A DNA stretch of 64,000 nucleotides from Dactylonectria macrodidyma (lineage: Eukaryota > Ascomycota > Sordariomycetes > Hypocreales > Nectriaceae): assembly GCA_020744425.1 (NCBI GenBank), contig JAGMUV010000024.1:868001-932000 (forward strand), written 5' to 3'. A program made the translations under genes and the position numbers. The notes beneath the pieces were generated by a model. That model was not told the DNA's origin. It did not search any database and worked only from the letters and a program-made list of their open reading frames with translations. Shown here one piece after another: positions 1 to 10,576 of the stretch; positions within the stretch are counted from its first letter, which is position 1; the number at the start of each line of letters is the position of its first letter.

Positions 1-58
1 GACTTATCACATGTCCGGCATGATGCAATAAGCCAATGGCAATATCCAGAAAATACCA

Positions 59-1276
59 CTACTGGCCAGACTTCCCCCTCGGTGAATCAGGTAATCTGCC
101 CAGTCTAAGGCATCCTTCCCTATACTTCCTTTGCAGTGCAAGGAGATCTGAAAGCTTCAAGATGCCTATTTCTCTCAGCTCGCGTAAGGCCTCTTCCTTG
201 GTATCATATTTCTGACCCGTCCGTGAGATGACGGATAGCCATGCGAGAGGGACCATGCCGAAGCCGGTTCGACTAACCCCCTTAGCATAAATCCAGTCGT
301 CATTTTCGGGGATTGCCATTGGAATAAGGATTTCTCCCGCCTTGCAGTCCATCTCAACCTCGCCGGCTGCTTCAAAGTCCCATCGGACGATCATGATGAG
401 AGTAGACTTGATCGGTCGGAGCTGCCATGAATGAGACAACTCAGATAGCAACGGTTTTTCTGGTAGCATAGAAACATGACGGTCTCGATGGGGGTGTATA
501 GGTGCATCCCCGGAAAACCTATCTTTGTGACGTGCTCGAAGCCTCTTCCATGCCGTCGTCATAGCAGCTCGATATGGCCTGGAGTCCATGAGTGCTCCGT
601 CGAATGTGAACATGATACTTAGACGGGACAAAGTGTCTGTTTGGAGGCTGAAAAGTGATGATCTTGGGCTGACATCCTGAAGCAGTAAAAGCGAGGAGCT
701 GTCGTCTGCTGTTTTCTGTAGGAGGGTCACGCTATGTGTGTCGTCGAGAACTGCCTGTCGCTCATCTGCAGTTCGTCTTCAGTGGAGTTAGCCCACAAGC
801 CAAGCACAAGACGTAATGATTTCGTTCTTACAACGGTACGACGGCGAGGAGTAGTTGGATCGCCTGGATCTGGTCTCGCAGCGTCTCCTTCATCGGGGTC
901 AATCTATCCTCATCGAGGATATACTTGGCCCTCAGCCAACGCCCAAGTCCCAAGCCGGCTTCATGGGAAGTTATGGCATAAGAAATGTGATCAGATAGGT
1001 ACAATATAACCTCCCTGCAACAGGATAGGGACTGATCCAGAGCATGCAACAAGTGTTCTCCTTGTCCGAGAGTGGGCTCTCGCAGCGCGTCAAGAGAGAT
1101 TCCAGCTCGGTGGCCGATGCTTCCAGCGCCGACAGTTGGGTGATCAAGGCAGAGATTGCGAGCTGCGAGCTTGTGAATTTGTCGTGCAGCGTGCCCAGCG
1201 CCGTCTTTACCTTGAATATCTGCGTGGCGAGAGAAGCGCAGCTGGCGGCGAGACCTATGACGGAGAGAGGCTCCAT
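59..1276 (-). CDS. STAND-type N-terminal domain plus SH3-like domain protein, with a probable frameshift
   Basis: The ATG at 1276 opens a helical N-terminal domain typical of fungal STAND/NLR-like proteins (start MEPLSVIGLAASCASLATQI). The second half carries an SH3-like fold (about 390-220: a WDFEA start, a DDW motif, and a GMVPLAWL end). A 55-nt intron at 777-831 (GTAAGA donor, GCTAAC branch, AAG acceptor) joins the two halves in frame. Around 1080-1110 the reading frame shifts by one base: the first part is open only in one frame and its natural continuation only in another, and no GT/AG pair resolves this. It is either a pseudogene or an assembly indel. No nucleotide-binding domain follows, so this would be a short adaptor-like STAND relative. 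The stop is TAG at 59-61. Confidence 0.6.
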
Positions 1277-1798
1277 GGCGATTTGAGGTGGTTGAAGAAA
1301 GTCTCGACGGGGAAGTTTGGGTTTGTGAATGGTATTAATGATTGATACGACACCCCCTTCTTGCAACATTGCCATATCAGGCTTTGGCTTTAGTGGCAAG
1401 GCGTCAGGGAAAACCTCATTTAAGCGCCCACCTGGAATTCGTGATTGGGTCAAACCATGGCCTTCCTTACGGCCATTCCAAGTGCGGCTGATAATCCATT
1501 CGCTCTTCCGGTAAGCGTCCAAACATGGCAAACAATAAGGCAGCCAATAACAGTGTGATACATACTTTTTCCAGTTCAGCTAGGGGTTCCAAGTCTCAGG
1601 TTTCCCTGTTTCAAACTGACATCAAGATGGCTCTGGCTGGTGTGGCAAATACGCGTCATCGACAGTGCTACCACAGCAAATCAATGTCGATGAAATAGTC
1701 TGCAGTTTGACTATTAGACTCAAGGCAAAGTAATTAATACGTGTTCTTATAGCTTTACTATAAACAGAATGTTAAACAATCTCAACCACGCGTACTTC

Positions 1799-3223
1799 TC
1801 AAAGCCCGAGATCCTTCTTGATGGCGGGGAGCACAGTGCCCTCGTTCCAGTCCCAGATCAAGGCACTGTTGTGGCCGTTAAACGCGGCGCCAGTCCAATA
1901 CGTGCTGCGGGAGCCTTCCAAGGCAAGGAGCTTTCCATAGAAGCCATTTCGGATTTCTTTGGTCGACACGTGGAGGTTGTAAGGAGCGTGGTTTGAAATG
2001 TATGGGAAGGTCACCTTCTTGGCTGCGTCGGCTGGTGCGCCACCCACGGCTGCGAGCGTTCCAAGTTCCTTGCGAATGAGAGCCTCACTGTCGGCGACGG
2101 TATACTTGGTGTTGTCGTAGGCCACGCCGAGCAGGAACTGATTGGGCGATCCTGAAGTGAAGTAGCCATTGCTTCCAGGAATGACGGGTGTGTGAGCAGG
2201 CGTGAATGCACCAACGTTCTGGAGGTTCACGTCGAGCCCGGGAATGTTGGCGACACCAGCAACATAGCCGAGAGCAGAGAACTTGGAAAACAAGCTGCGT
2301 TCCTCCTTGGAGAGATCGAAAGAGCCGACGTTCTTCAGGGTCTGGGGAATGGCGACTAGGAGCTTGCGGGCCTTGATTTTCTTGGTTGCCTTGCCCGGCT
2401 GCTTGACAACGATCCAGACACCGCTCTTCTTGCGCGTGACCTTGACAATGGTCGAGTCAAGTAGGACATCGTCTCCCAGCTCGGCTGCAGCAGCATCGTA
2501 GAGACTTCGTGTGTTGCCGGACTTTGCGATGATGAACGTGCTGGAAACGCTCTTGATCAAGCCTGGTCCGAACTTCTTGATGCCATAAAGAGTAGGGATG
2601 GTGGTAATGTTGCCGGGGTACCAGTTCAGCTGACTGATGAGAGGAAGAAGGGCGCTGAACTTGTTCTGCTCGGCAAACTGTCCAAATGGCAGAGTGAGCT
2701 CTTCGGGAACTGGGTGGGGGACCAGATATCCTTGATCGATCCAGGGGTACTTGGGGAGAACATTTTGGGAATAAGCCTGGATAGCAGCCGCAATGGCTTG
2801 TTGAGAGGCAGCGGCCTCAGCAGGAGTCTGAGCTGGAATAGGGATGCCCAGCGAAAAGTCATAGGACTTGGATGCCGCGCTACTGGCAAAGGGATTAATC
2901 TTGCTTATTGCGACTCCCAGTCGAGCAAAGTACTTTTCAACAATCTCGAGGTTTTCAAACAAGACGACACCAACGTTGGCGGGGATCTTTGTGTTTGGGT
3001 TGGTATATGTCTCAGCGTGGCCTCCGATCTGGGACTTTTTCTCAATGACAACAACCGAAGCACCGGCGTCCTTGAGGCCGATAGCTGCATGGATGCCGCC
3101 AGAGCCACCGCCAATGATGGCTACATCGACGTCAATACATGGCTCAGGGGACTTGTGGGCAGCGGCCTGGACCTGTGTAAGGCGCGAGGCCAGAATAGCA
3201 ACAAAAACGGAAGGGAATCTCAT
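1799..3223 (-). CDS. Secreted FAD-dependent amine oxidase-like oxidoreductase
   Basis: An uninterrupted ORF of 474 aa from ATG 3223; an upstream in-frame extension to 3337 has no ATG-like context and would bury the signal peptide. The N-terminus is hydrophobic with an AAA-type cleavage region (about residues 1-22), suggesting secretion. The dinucleotide-binding motif VAIIGGGSGG with the downstream acidic end of strand 2 (VVVIEK) and the IGGHAET segment mark the flavin-containing monoamine oxidase fold, as in beta-cyclopiazonate dehydrogenase-like fungal enzymes. The C-terminal flavin-binding end (TYWTGAAF) is present. The substrate is unknown. No biosynthetic genes lie beside it, so a secondary-metabolite role is not supported by the neighbourhood. 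Confidence 0.88.
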   Translation of the reverse strand: MRFPSVFVAILASRLTQVQAAAHKSPEPCIDVDVAIIGGGSGGIHAAIGLKDAGASVVVIEKKSQIGGHAETYTNPNTKIPANVGVVLFENLEIVEKYFARLGVAISKINPFASSAASKSYDFSLGIPIPAQTPAEAAASQQAIAAAIQAYSQNVLPKYPWIDQGYLVPHPVPEELTLPFGQFAEQNKFSALLPLISQLNWYPGNITTIPTLYGIKKFGPGLIKSVSSTFIIAKSGNTRSLYDAAAAELGDDVLLDSTIVKVTRKKSGVWIVVKQPGKATKKIKARKLLVAIPQTLKNVGSFDLSKEERSLFSKFSALGYVAGVANIPGLDVNLQNVGAFTPAHTPVIPGSNGYFTSGSPNQFLLGVAYDNTKYTVADSEALIRKELGTLAAVGGAPADAAKKVTFPYISNHAPYNLHVSTKEIRNGFYGKLLALEGSRSTYWTGAAFNGHNSALIWDWNEGTVLPAIKKDLGL

Positions 3224-5130
3224 GGTGAGGAAATGAACGGCTTGAAAAAGAGGTAAAGAATGACCTGGACACAGAAATGCTGCTAGGGAATAGGAAGGTC
3301 TTAAAAGGGTCACGATGGCTAAGAGTACGTAGTGCAAATGATATATTACGTGCTATTACCACTCCGCATCATCCGGCCTATGATTCTCCCATTTTGGTAT
3401 ATGAGGTTTACCCGCGACCTCGTATCCTTGTCACCGGCAGTTGCTGATGGCATGGATTCGAGCAAGGTTTAATTGCGTGAGAGCAGTGCTACCTCTGGTT
3501 GGAACGCTATTATAGTGACTTTGGAATTATACTTTTTGCTCTGATTTGTCCCGCCAAAAGGAGGCGCAGCTAAGACAGGTCTAGGCTTTGAGCCGGAGGG
3601 ACAGCTCAACGCGCTTGGCGTATTAATTTCCAGCACCGGCAAGGACATCCGTAAAAAGATTCCGAGCTCTGGTTAGGTCGTAAACCACTCATGCTAGCTG
3701 GGCGTAGTGGTTGTCCTGGTCTGTGTGAGCTGGTGCTTAGTCTGACCGACTATGCCTCATCAAGATTATGGTTTATAGACTTGTTCCCGCTATGGTCCTG
3801 AATTCTTGGACGGGTCTTGTCAATGCCGCTCTAGTGGATGAGCTCATGAATTAGTTGCCGACTTCCCCGCGCCTCATAGGGATGGCTGTCGCGGTCGATT
3901 CTGTCTGCCCAAAATCATACGCTTGCTCCAACTCTTGCCACACCATCTTGTCTTTAGCCACTACTTTATCACTTCCTAGGCGATTTCGACTATTTTTCTT
4001 CTTCTGAAAACATTTTGACAAAGCCAACACTCTTTTTGCGGCCTACTCTGCCGAGCATACCGAAAATGGGTGGTGCTCATGGGCATATGCCCCTAGACAT
4101 GGGTGGAGCGGGCGTCAAAGTTACCATCGGACTCCGCGGAGCGGCTTCTCGAAAGAAATCATTTTTGCTTCCATCTGGATTCGCAAAGAGTTCCTTAGGC
4201 TTACAGGGATAGCGAAGGTGAGCAGGGGTTCTTGTAGGCGGGGAGGGGAAATTCTAGCGGCATTCAAATGACAAGGATAAACTGGTCAATGCCTGAGTGT
4301 TGTGAGTATATGGTTATTTCTCATAAGTCGCGGGGGCCTGGATAGCACGCGCTCAGGGGGCCAAAGTCAAACAGTTGCAAGGAAATTATAAACGGGCAGC
4401 AGCAATGGAACTTTTCGGTGATGATAAACCAAGTCTCAACCGTCCCTTTACTTGCCTACTCTGTGTCATGCTGTAGATTGCAATCTAAAATGCCTGTAAT
4501 TGAACTCTATGGTACCTTGCGTAGTATTCTGCTCATTGCGGTGCTGTGTTGGCACTGGGCCGGCAGTACCGGTAGATTGGTTGTGACGCAAGTTGGGCTG
4601 ACCCCGGCCAACCTTAACTTGACATTTAATTTGCTGCCGACTTGGAAGGAATATTTCAAATTCAGTCTTCATGGTAATGCGCTGGACGGGAGAGAAGCGG
4701 TCACAACCTGTCTTGCTACTGCTCAACGAAAGTCGCCGGCGTCGATACATGCTTACTGGATCCCCCAAGTACAGTAATATAAGCAACAGGATAGCCTGAC
4801 CACCCCCTTGGGCAGCGACAGATTCATCCCACCCGTGCTTGAGATTTGTAGTAAGCCCAAGGAACAGTTTATCTAATCAGAGATCGACACGTCTAAATTA
4901 GTGGTCACGTCTTCTACGCTATGTATTGAAAAGAAGAGCTACATCCCTAGGTGCATATGAGAAACGCCACAGTAAGCAACAGAACGCGCCTACGTGAAGG
5001 GAGCATGGGAATATGACTTGGGAAGGTGATTCCGCCCATTATCAGAAATTCTCACTTCACCCAGCTTATTCAGCGGCTTTCATATTTTCCGTAGTGTTTC
5101 ACGGACGGAGGGGGTGGGGGCGCGGGGAGG
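3224..5130. other. Intergenic, no supported gene
   Basis: About 1.9 kb upstream of the FAD oxidase. ORFs here are short (up to 119 aa), lack splice-supported extensions and have no recognisable domain. I see nothing else in it. Confidence 0.6.
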
Positions 5131-5135
5131 TTGCG

Positions 5136-5220
5136 TGTTGCATTTTTGCCACTACGGCAAAAGGGAACGATCACTCCGCTAATGCGCAGTGCAGTAATGG
5201 CTTATATACTGGGTGTGACA
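5136..5220. repeat. 5' LTR of TRIM-like element (85 bp)
   Basis: Identical over its full length to 5468-5552. It contains a near-perfect hairpin, TTTTGCCACTACGGCAAAA, near the start, and a TATATA sequence about 15 bp before its end, which could act as promoter and terminator signals. Confidence 0.92.
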
Positions 5221-5467
5221 TACCCCCCCAGATTGGCGAGCATCGAGGTAATCTGTATAGTGATGTGCTGATAGGGCTGACTGGTGCCGCTATGTGTGCT
5301 GTATGCCGCTGTAATCCTGCCGTAGGCGCTGTGGGCCTCTGTAGGCCAGGTCGTTGGGCGTCTCTCTATGTGACCTCCTGGGTTCGAACTCATAGATCCT
5401 GGGTTGTGATAAGGGTCGTTTTAGCCACATCCGGCGGATGTGCACGCGACGTCCGCAATTGCTACCA

Positions 5468-5552
5468 TGTTGCATTTTTGCCACTACGGCAAAAGGGAAC
5501 GATCACTCCGCTAATGCGCAGTGCAGTAATGGCTTATATACTGGGTGTGACA
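5468..5552. repeat. 3' LTR of TRIM-like element (85 bp)
   Basis: Base-for-base copy of 5136-5220, followed directly by the TTGCG target duplication. Confidence 0.92.
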
Positions 5553-5557
5553 TTGCG

Positions 5558-6383
5558 TATCGGTAGACATAACCGTGTCCATGAGGGCATCGCACTTAGA
5601 GATGGTGTTTGTTTCCTGGGCGATGCGTCATGTGTATAAATGGCCTCGCCTGGAGATTAAACCTCGGTTATAGGAGCTTCTTGAGTAGATACCTCCGCAG
5701 GTTGAGAGACTGATCCGTCTAGCTCGCATATTCCTTGATTGTCGACTTCCTGGGGCGGTTCTGGAGGGATAGGGTCGATATGACTCCCATTTTGTCCATA
5801 CTTTCGCTAGGGCCGAGACGAAAAGATGAAGAGCGGACTCGGAATTTCCAGATAATATTAACTGGCAGATCGAGAAACTGATGGCGGGGAAACGGATTGA
5901 CATGACACCAGCTTCAGTATTATTACTAAGGAAAGACAAGGGACTAAAGGCTTTGGCATGAATCAAGACACCATCCAAAGGAGCGATGGGGGAAATTTTC
6001 ATCCTCGGGTTATTATTAGGCACATCAAGAAGACTCAACAGCAAGGGAAGCGGGAAAAGAGCGAAATCTCCTCCATGGCAATTCAAGGGCGAGTTAAAAG
6101 GACGAGTTAAAATGTTTACTGTCGATCTGTGTCTTGGTTGTCAATGCTCAACACCATAATATGTGTGCAAACCCAGTGTATTTATCTGTAAAACCTACGG
6201 ACCATGCCTTTAGTGAACACGACCGGGTAAATGCCAAAGAAGCAGAAATTCGGCGGATAAAAGACCCGACTAGCTGAATTGGCCGCAAATGCTGACACCA
6301 CGTGTCATCCTGATGGGCTGACGCATAGAAGTATGAGGATTGAGTCACCGTCTTCACTTTTGACAAGATTCCAATTATTCGAG
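5558..6383. other. Intergenic, no supported gene
   Basis: One 152-aa minus-strand ORF (5628-6086) has no domain, and its composition resembles random sequence. The final 100 bases are presumed promoter of the 6384 gene. Confidence 0.55.
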
Positions 6384-6971
6384 ATGGCTTCTGATAAATC
6401 CTTGGTCACGTTTGACCATCTTCGCCAACTCTATACTGAGTACAGGCAGACAAAAGACCTGGACGAAAAAGGCCTGTTCTTCTCAGAGCAATGCCACCAA
6501 ATCTGCCGTTCAGACCCCTCGTACGCGGCTCGTGAGCGGGCCACTATTGTTCAGTACCTCCGCGAATCTGGCCCACTCGTCGCTCGAATCCTCCGCGACG
6601 CAGGCCAGCTAGGTGCCGATGAGGCTGTCGGCTCCAATACAAAGGCTAACTACTACACCATTCGGCCCCTTGCCGCGGAGGAGGCGCATGATTTCGGGAC
6701 GGTGGAGCACGTCGCGCCAGCTGGATATAAGTCTGTGGCCGAGCTGCAGAGTCAAGCTGCGACTGAGAAGTGGGAGGGTGTCATGGTGGACATGTGGTCG
6801 GATGATGGGGATGGCAAAGGATTCATGGCTAAAGCCAAGTATTGGTGGAGACTGGAAGATGTAGAGGATAATGGCGGAACGTGGAGACAGACTTTGCACG
6901 ATATTTTGTATCTGGGGGTTCGTGATGGAACTGAAGGCACCGATGGTGGGATTCTAATCCAGGATATTTAA
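6384..6971 (+). CDS. Conserved fungal hypothetical protein, possibly NTF2-like
   Basis: A single-exon gene of 195 aa. I chose the ATG at 6384 because protein-like composition begins there; the upstream in-frame extension (from 6279) looks like leader. The acidic, aromatic-rich sequence (helical first half to about residue 60, then strands with WEGVMVDMW and KYWWRLED) is compatible with a SnoaL/NTF2-like alpha+beta cone, but no diagnostic residue can be named. There is no signal peptide, so it is probably cytosolic. Function unknown. Confidence 0.65.
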   Translation: MASDKSLVTFDHLRQLYTEYRQTKDLDEKGLFFSEQCHQICRSDPSYAARERATIVQYLRESGPLVARILRDAGQLGADEAVGSNTKANYYTIRPLAAEEAHDFGTVEHVAPAGYKSVAELQSQAATEKWEGVMVDMWSDDGDGKGFMAKAKYWWRLEDVEDNGGTWRQTLHDILYLGVRDGTEGTDGGILIQDI

Positions 6972-8478
6972 TATTGACGCACCCATCTGTGTACAGCTCT
7001 ATCCCAATATGGGGTCTCAACGGATAGTCGTTGCTCGCGTGATCAAATTCAGGACAACAACTTAACCAAGCCCTTCAGATGCAGCAAAATTCCAGAGTCC
7101 TTAACCCTCCATTTATCAGCGAAAAGTGGACAGATCTGGCAGTGCACCCACCAAACCCTTCAACGGCCCTGTAATTTGAAAATCCTTCGGCTGGGGTCAT
7201 GGCCAAGAATGAACAAAAAGCCCCCAGTTTGTCAGTTACATTTGGACTCGCAAGCGACTGATTTGCCGATAAACGAGCAACCCGCTCCCACGCCAGCCGA
7301 GCTGACCATTTCGTGTCAAGCGTCTGCCTTGTGCGACAATTTGTGCTGTACGAGACTCTAAAGAACGGGCTTGAACCAATGGAAGCTGGATTTCAACCTC
7401 TGCGTGCATATTGGATGGGCACTGATTGCAGAGTTGCGAGGCGTATTAGGTCCTGGCGGTAGAGTCCTGAATCGGGATTCAATCCCATGGTAATGGTTCC
7501 TATTCGGAGGTGCTGCATAGAAGGGTTTCCATGTCCGTGCAAGGTTTCGACATGTGGATGGTCTGCCTCTTTCGTGTTTCTCTAGGTTGCTGGCGCCGTA
7601 TCTCATCGTTCCTCCGCTTCGGAGCAGGTTTCGAAGTTGCAATGTCTCTCCCAGAAGCTTCGTTCCATCCCTCTAAATCCCATGGAACGACCTGTTGACG
7701 AGCACCTCCCGACGCCGCCACTGTATCGCCGCAGAATCAAGTCTCACGTACCCGCCGATCTCTGAGACTCGCGAAGGGTTCTGGGGGACGCAAATTGTCC
7801 ACCCTCAACACAGTCACCATCGTTCTCACATATCTTAGCGTGCCATTCGCAGTTGCGTTTCTTTGTCTTTTGTGGTCCAACCCGGGCGGTAACCATGGCA
7901 GTAGCATTTGGATTGTGATAGTCTTGAGCGATTGGACACTCAAGCCCATTACCATGACGACACTTGTTTTACGCATGTTAAAGCTCGCCTTTCGGATCTA
8001 ATACTGTCGACGGCATATATCCGCTCGGCATTCGCATTGCTCTCAGTAAGCATTCAGGCGAGCGGACGTAAGTAAAACCGAAGTTTGTCATTTTCAAGCT
8101 AAATGAATGATATCGGTTCCTTTAGTGATCATCCCACTTAGAAACCGGTTCACATTTCTCTCCATGTAGATACCGTGTCATGGAGTCTTCCTCTCAGTCG
8201 CTAGATTGGTAAGCCGGTAATCCCGGTTTAACGGCAATGCCGAGCCTCTTCCGAACCACCAGATGCGGAGATAATGATGCGCGATAACTCCATTTTAGTG
8301 CATTGGTGCGTGTCGGATTAATCACTGACTGGACCGAAAGGCGTCTACTTGTATATAAAGGTAACCCCATCGTTTTTAGATTCAGCCCTGTATTGAATCT
8401 GCATTCTACATCTCTGATTGACCATCCCCCAGTTCACACTCAACGCCCATCGTTTCGATACACTCATACTCTTTCAAT
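6972..8478. other. Intergenic, no supported gene
   Basis: ORFs of 60-95 aa on both strands overlap one another and show no domain or usable splice extension. The last 150 bases include TATATAAA (8349-8356), a plausible core promoter for the 8479 gene. Confidence 0.5.
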
Positions 8479-9552
8479 ATGTCGTCACCACTCACTGGTA
8501 TTGATGGCTACAAGTCACAGACTCTCAGCTACAAGTCGGCTCGAGATGGCGACATCAAGGTTGACGTCGCCTACCCGGAAGCCACAGACGCCGACTCGAC
8601 CAGCACAGTTTTCTTGCACTATCACGGCGGATTTTTAGTAAGCGGCTCCTACTCCTCTGAATCAACGAAGTATTAATTTCGTTAGGTCTTTGGAGACCGG
8701 TACTCGTTTCTCCCGCGCTGGCTTCTAAATGCCGCCACGTCCCGAAAATGGATATTCGTGACTCCAGACTACCGTCTGATCCCAGAAACAACCGCGCAAA
8801 GCTCTCTCGAAGATGCGGTTGACGCCTACCAATGGGTCTTAAACTCGCTTCCTGAGGTGCTAGGGCGCAAGATTGGCCAAGTCTTGGTGGCGGGATCAAG
8901 TGCTGGAGGATATCTGGCCTTGGCGACCGCTGCCACAGTTACCAAACAGCCTAGCGCACTTCTGTTGATTTATGGTATGCTGGATGCGACTAATTCAAGA
9001 TATACCACGCCTGGAACCAACGTCTTTGGAAGACCTGCGATAGAAACAGCTTCAATTTTAGCCGACTTCCCACGAACAAAAGCCGGCGATGAGAGACAGG
9101 TGTTGTCTGTCTATCCATTGGATCCAGCAAGCAACCCGACAGATCCGCGTCTGACGCTCATTTCGGCTCTTCACGTCGATGCGCTGTACCCGGACTATTT
9201 TACTGGAGTCAAAGGACTTACTCGTGCTCTCGCTAAAGAAGGCGCCGAGGCGGTCCCTCAGGAACTTCGAAACTTGTTTCCTCTCGACTTTGGTGATCTC
9301 AAGAAACTTCCTCGCACAATGTTGATTCATGGCAAGAACGATTCTGCTGTACCGGTCGAACTTAGCATTCGAGCTGCGGAGAAACTGCGAGAGGTTGGGG
9401 TGGAGGTGTTTGCGGAATTTCCAGACGATGCTGAACATGGATTTGATGCACAACTCGGGAGTATCGACCTGGAGAAAACTGCTGATGATGGTGTTGCTTC
9501 TACTAAGAGCTTAAGAAATGCTATTGCTTTCTTGCACGATTCAGTCGTTTAG
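8479..9552 (+). CDS. Alpha/beta hydrolase (HSL-type esterase/lipase family)
   Basis: Two exons (8479-8637 and 8686-9552) joined by a 48-nt phase-0 intron (GTAAGC donor, TTAG acceptor) give 341 aa. The oxyanion-hole HGGF lies at the exon junction, the nucleophile elbow GSSAGG follows in exon 2, the acid is in GKNDSAVP, and the histidine in AEHGFD: a complete catalytic triad of the alpha/beta hydrolase-3 (hormone-sensitive lipase-like) fold. There is no signal peptide, so an intracellular carboxylesterase is likely. Substrate unknown. Read without the intron, exon 1 would stop after 65 codons. Confidence 0.88.
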
Positions 9553-9790
9553 ACAAGTGGTTCGTGTGAACCTTTTAGTTCTTCATAATAAAGCCAGAAC
9601 AATTTCAGTATTATTCGCTCAACTCGACTACTATGAACCCCACGGCTTTCGTTCTAACACAAATTGACAGCCTTTCCAGAATACCCTGTCTCTACAGAGG
9701 CTGAGAACTAATTGGCCTTTACTAGGAACTCCAGACTAAGGGACACGAGGCTAACGACCTCAGACTGGGAACGCCAGACTAGGACTGAAG

Positions 9791-10576
9791 CTAGACCTTG
9801 CCAACAGCAACGATCGGCCCGCCAGGACCTTGTTGAACAAGAACTGCAGCATCCTGTCCAGGCTCCATGGACGACTTGGGCGAGGGTAGCGGAACCATGA
9901 GATTTCCACCAGTCCACTGGCCAATCTTGATAATGTTGGTGACAACGTTGCGATGCTTGACCTTTTTCCCCTTATTCGGCCCTTTGCCTATCTTGACAAC
10001 CTCGTCGCGGGCGTTGTAGAGTACGAGGAGAATGTCATGGGGTTCTAACTCCAGCCGATCAGAGTCGATGAGAACGTCTGTATCATTGACATCGAGGTAG
10101 ATGTGCCAGTCCATGGCTCGCTGCATCTCCCGAAAGCGGCCCACAATCTCTTGGACTTCGCCTTTGCCGGTGGCACCAGAGCCGTCAGTGACGCCGTTGA
10201 CGACAATCTGGGGCGTGAAGAGCGAAGTGCGGTTCCACTTTCTGATGTACGCTCTCTGGCGCTGGTCCCAGGCAGTCTGGGCAAAGGTGTCCTTCCAGCC
10301 CAAGTGATCAAAGAGGGTGACGTCGTACGTCAGGAAGAGGAGGTTTGGATGAGCGGCACCGTCCTGAATACCTGGGACAGCAGGTGGGCATGATTGGCAG
10401 CTCTGGGACTGGAAGAGCTCAACAACAGCGAGAGGCTCAAAGTCGATGAAGCATGCAGACGTGTGCACGTGGTTGGGGTCGTCGCCAATGGGATTGCCGT
10501 GGTCATCGAGTGAGATGGCGCAGACCAGAGGGGGCTGCTTTCTGCGGCGGAAGAGCTTCCGAAGAAGAGAGGCCAT
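9791..10576 (-). CDS. DUF1223 thioredoxin-like protein
   Basis: An uninterrupted ORF of 261 aa from ATG 10576. The first 13 residues are strongly basic (LLRKLFRRRK). The VELFQSQSCQSCPPA segment with its CxxC pair (about residues 53-67) and the following thioredoxin-like pattern (LTYDVTLFDHLGWKDTFA) match the DUF1223 family, which has a thioredoxin-like fold and unknown function. The second half (QIVVNGVTDGSG onward) is also typical. It is oriented tail-to-tail with the esterase gene (238 bp apart). Confidence 0.85.
   Translation of the reverse strand: MASLLRKLFRRRKQPPLVCAISLDDHGNPIGDDPNHVHTSACFIDFEPLAVVELFQSQSCQSCPPAVPGIQDGAAHPNLLFLTYDVTLFDHLGWKDTFAQTAWDQRQRAYIRKWNRTSLFTPQIVVNGVTDGSGATGKGEVQEIVGRFREMQRAMDWHIYLDVNDTDVLIDSDRLELEPHDILLVLYNARDEVVKIGKGPNKGKKVKHRNVVTNIIKIGQWTGGNLMVPLPSPKSSMEPGQDAAVLVQQGPGGPIVAVGKV

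Larger units (their letters stand above)
5131..5557. mobile_element. TRIM-like miniature LTR retrotransposon with 5-bp target site duplication
   Basis: Two identical 85-bp direct repeats (5136-5220 and 5468-5552), each beginning TG and ending CA, enclose 247 bp with no coding capacity. The whole is flanked by the perfect 5-bp direct repeat TTGCG (5131-5135 and 5553-5557), the hallmark of LTR-retrotransposon integration. The total is 417 bp, the size class of terminal-repeat retrotransposons in miniature. The internal part has a B-box-like GGGTTCGAACTC (about 5383-5394), but I see no convincing primer-binding site or polypurine tract, so it is non-autonomous. The identical LTRs imply a recent insertion. 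Confidence 0.88.

Noticed and set aside
1044..1514. Plus-strand ORFs of 61-80 aa
   Set aside because: They lie antisense to the STAND-N gene and show no domain; shadows of the minus-strand frame.
4015..4212. 65-aa plus ORF with a Gly/His-rich start
   Set aside because: No alignment to a known short protein, no splice extension, weak start context.
5013..5639. 208-aa plus ORF across the TRIM-like element
   Set aside because: It runs through both LTRs and the target duplications, has no homology and reads as chance coding.
5628..6086. 152-aa minus ORF
   Set aside because: Low-complexity, no domain, no promoter or intron pattern.
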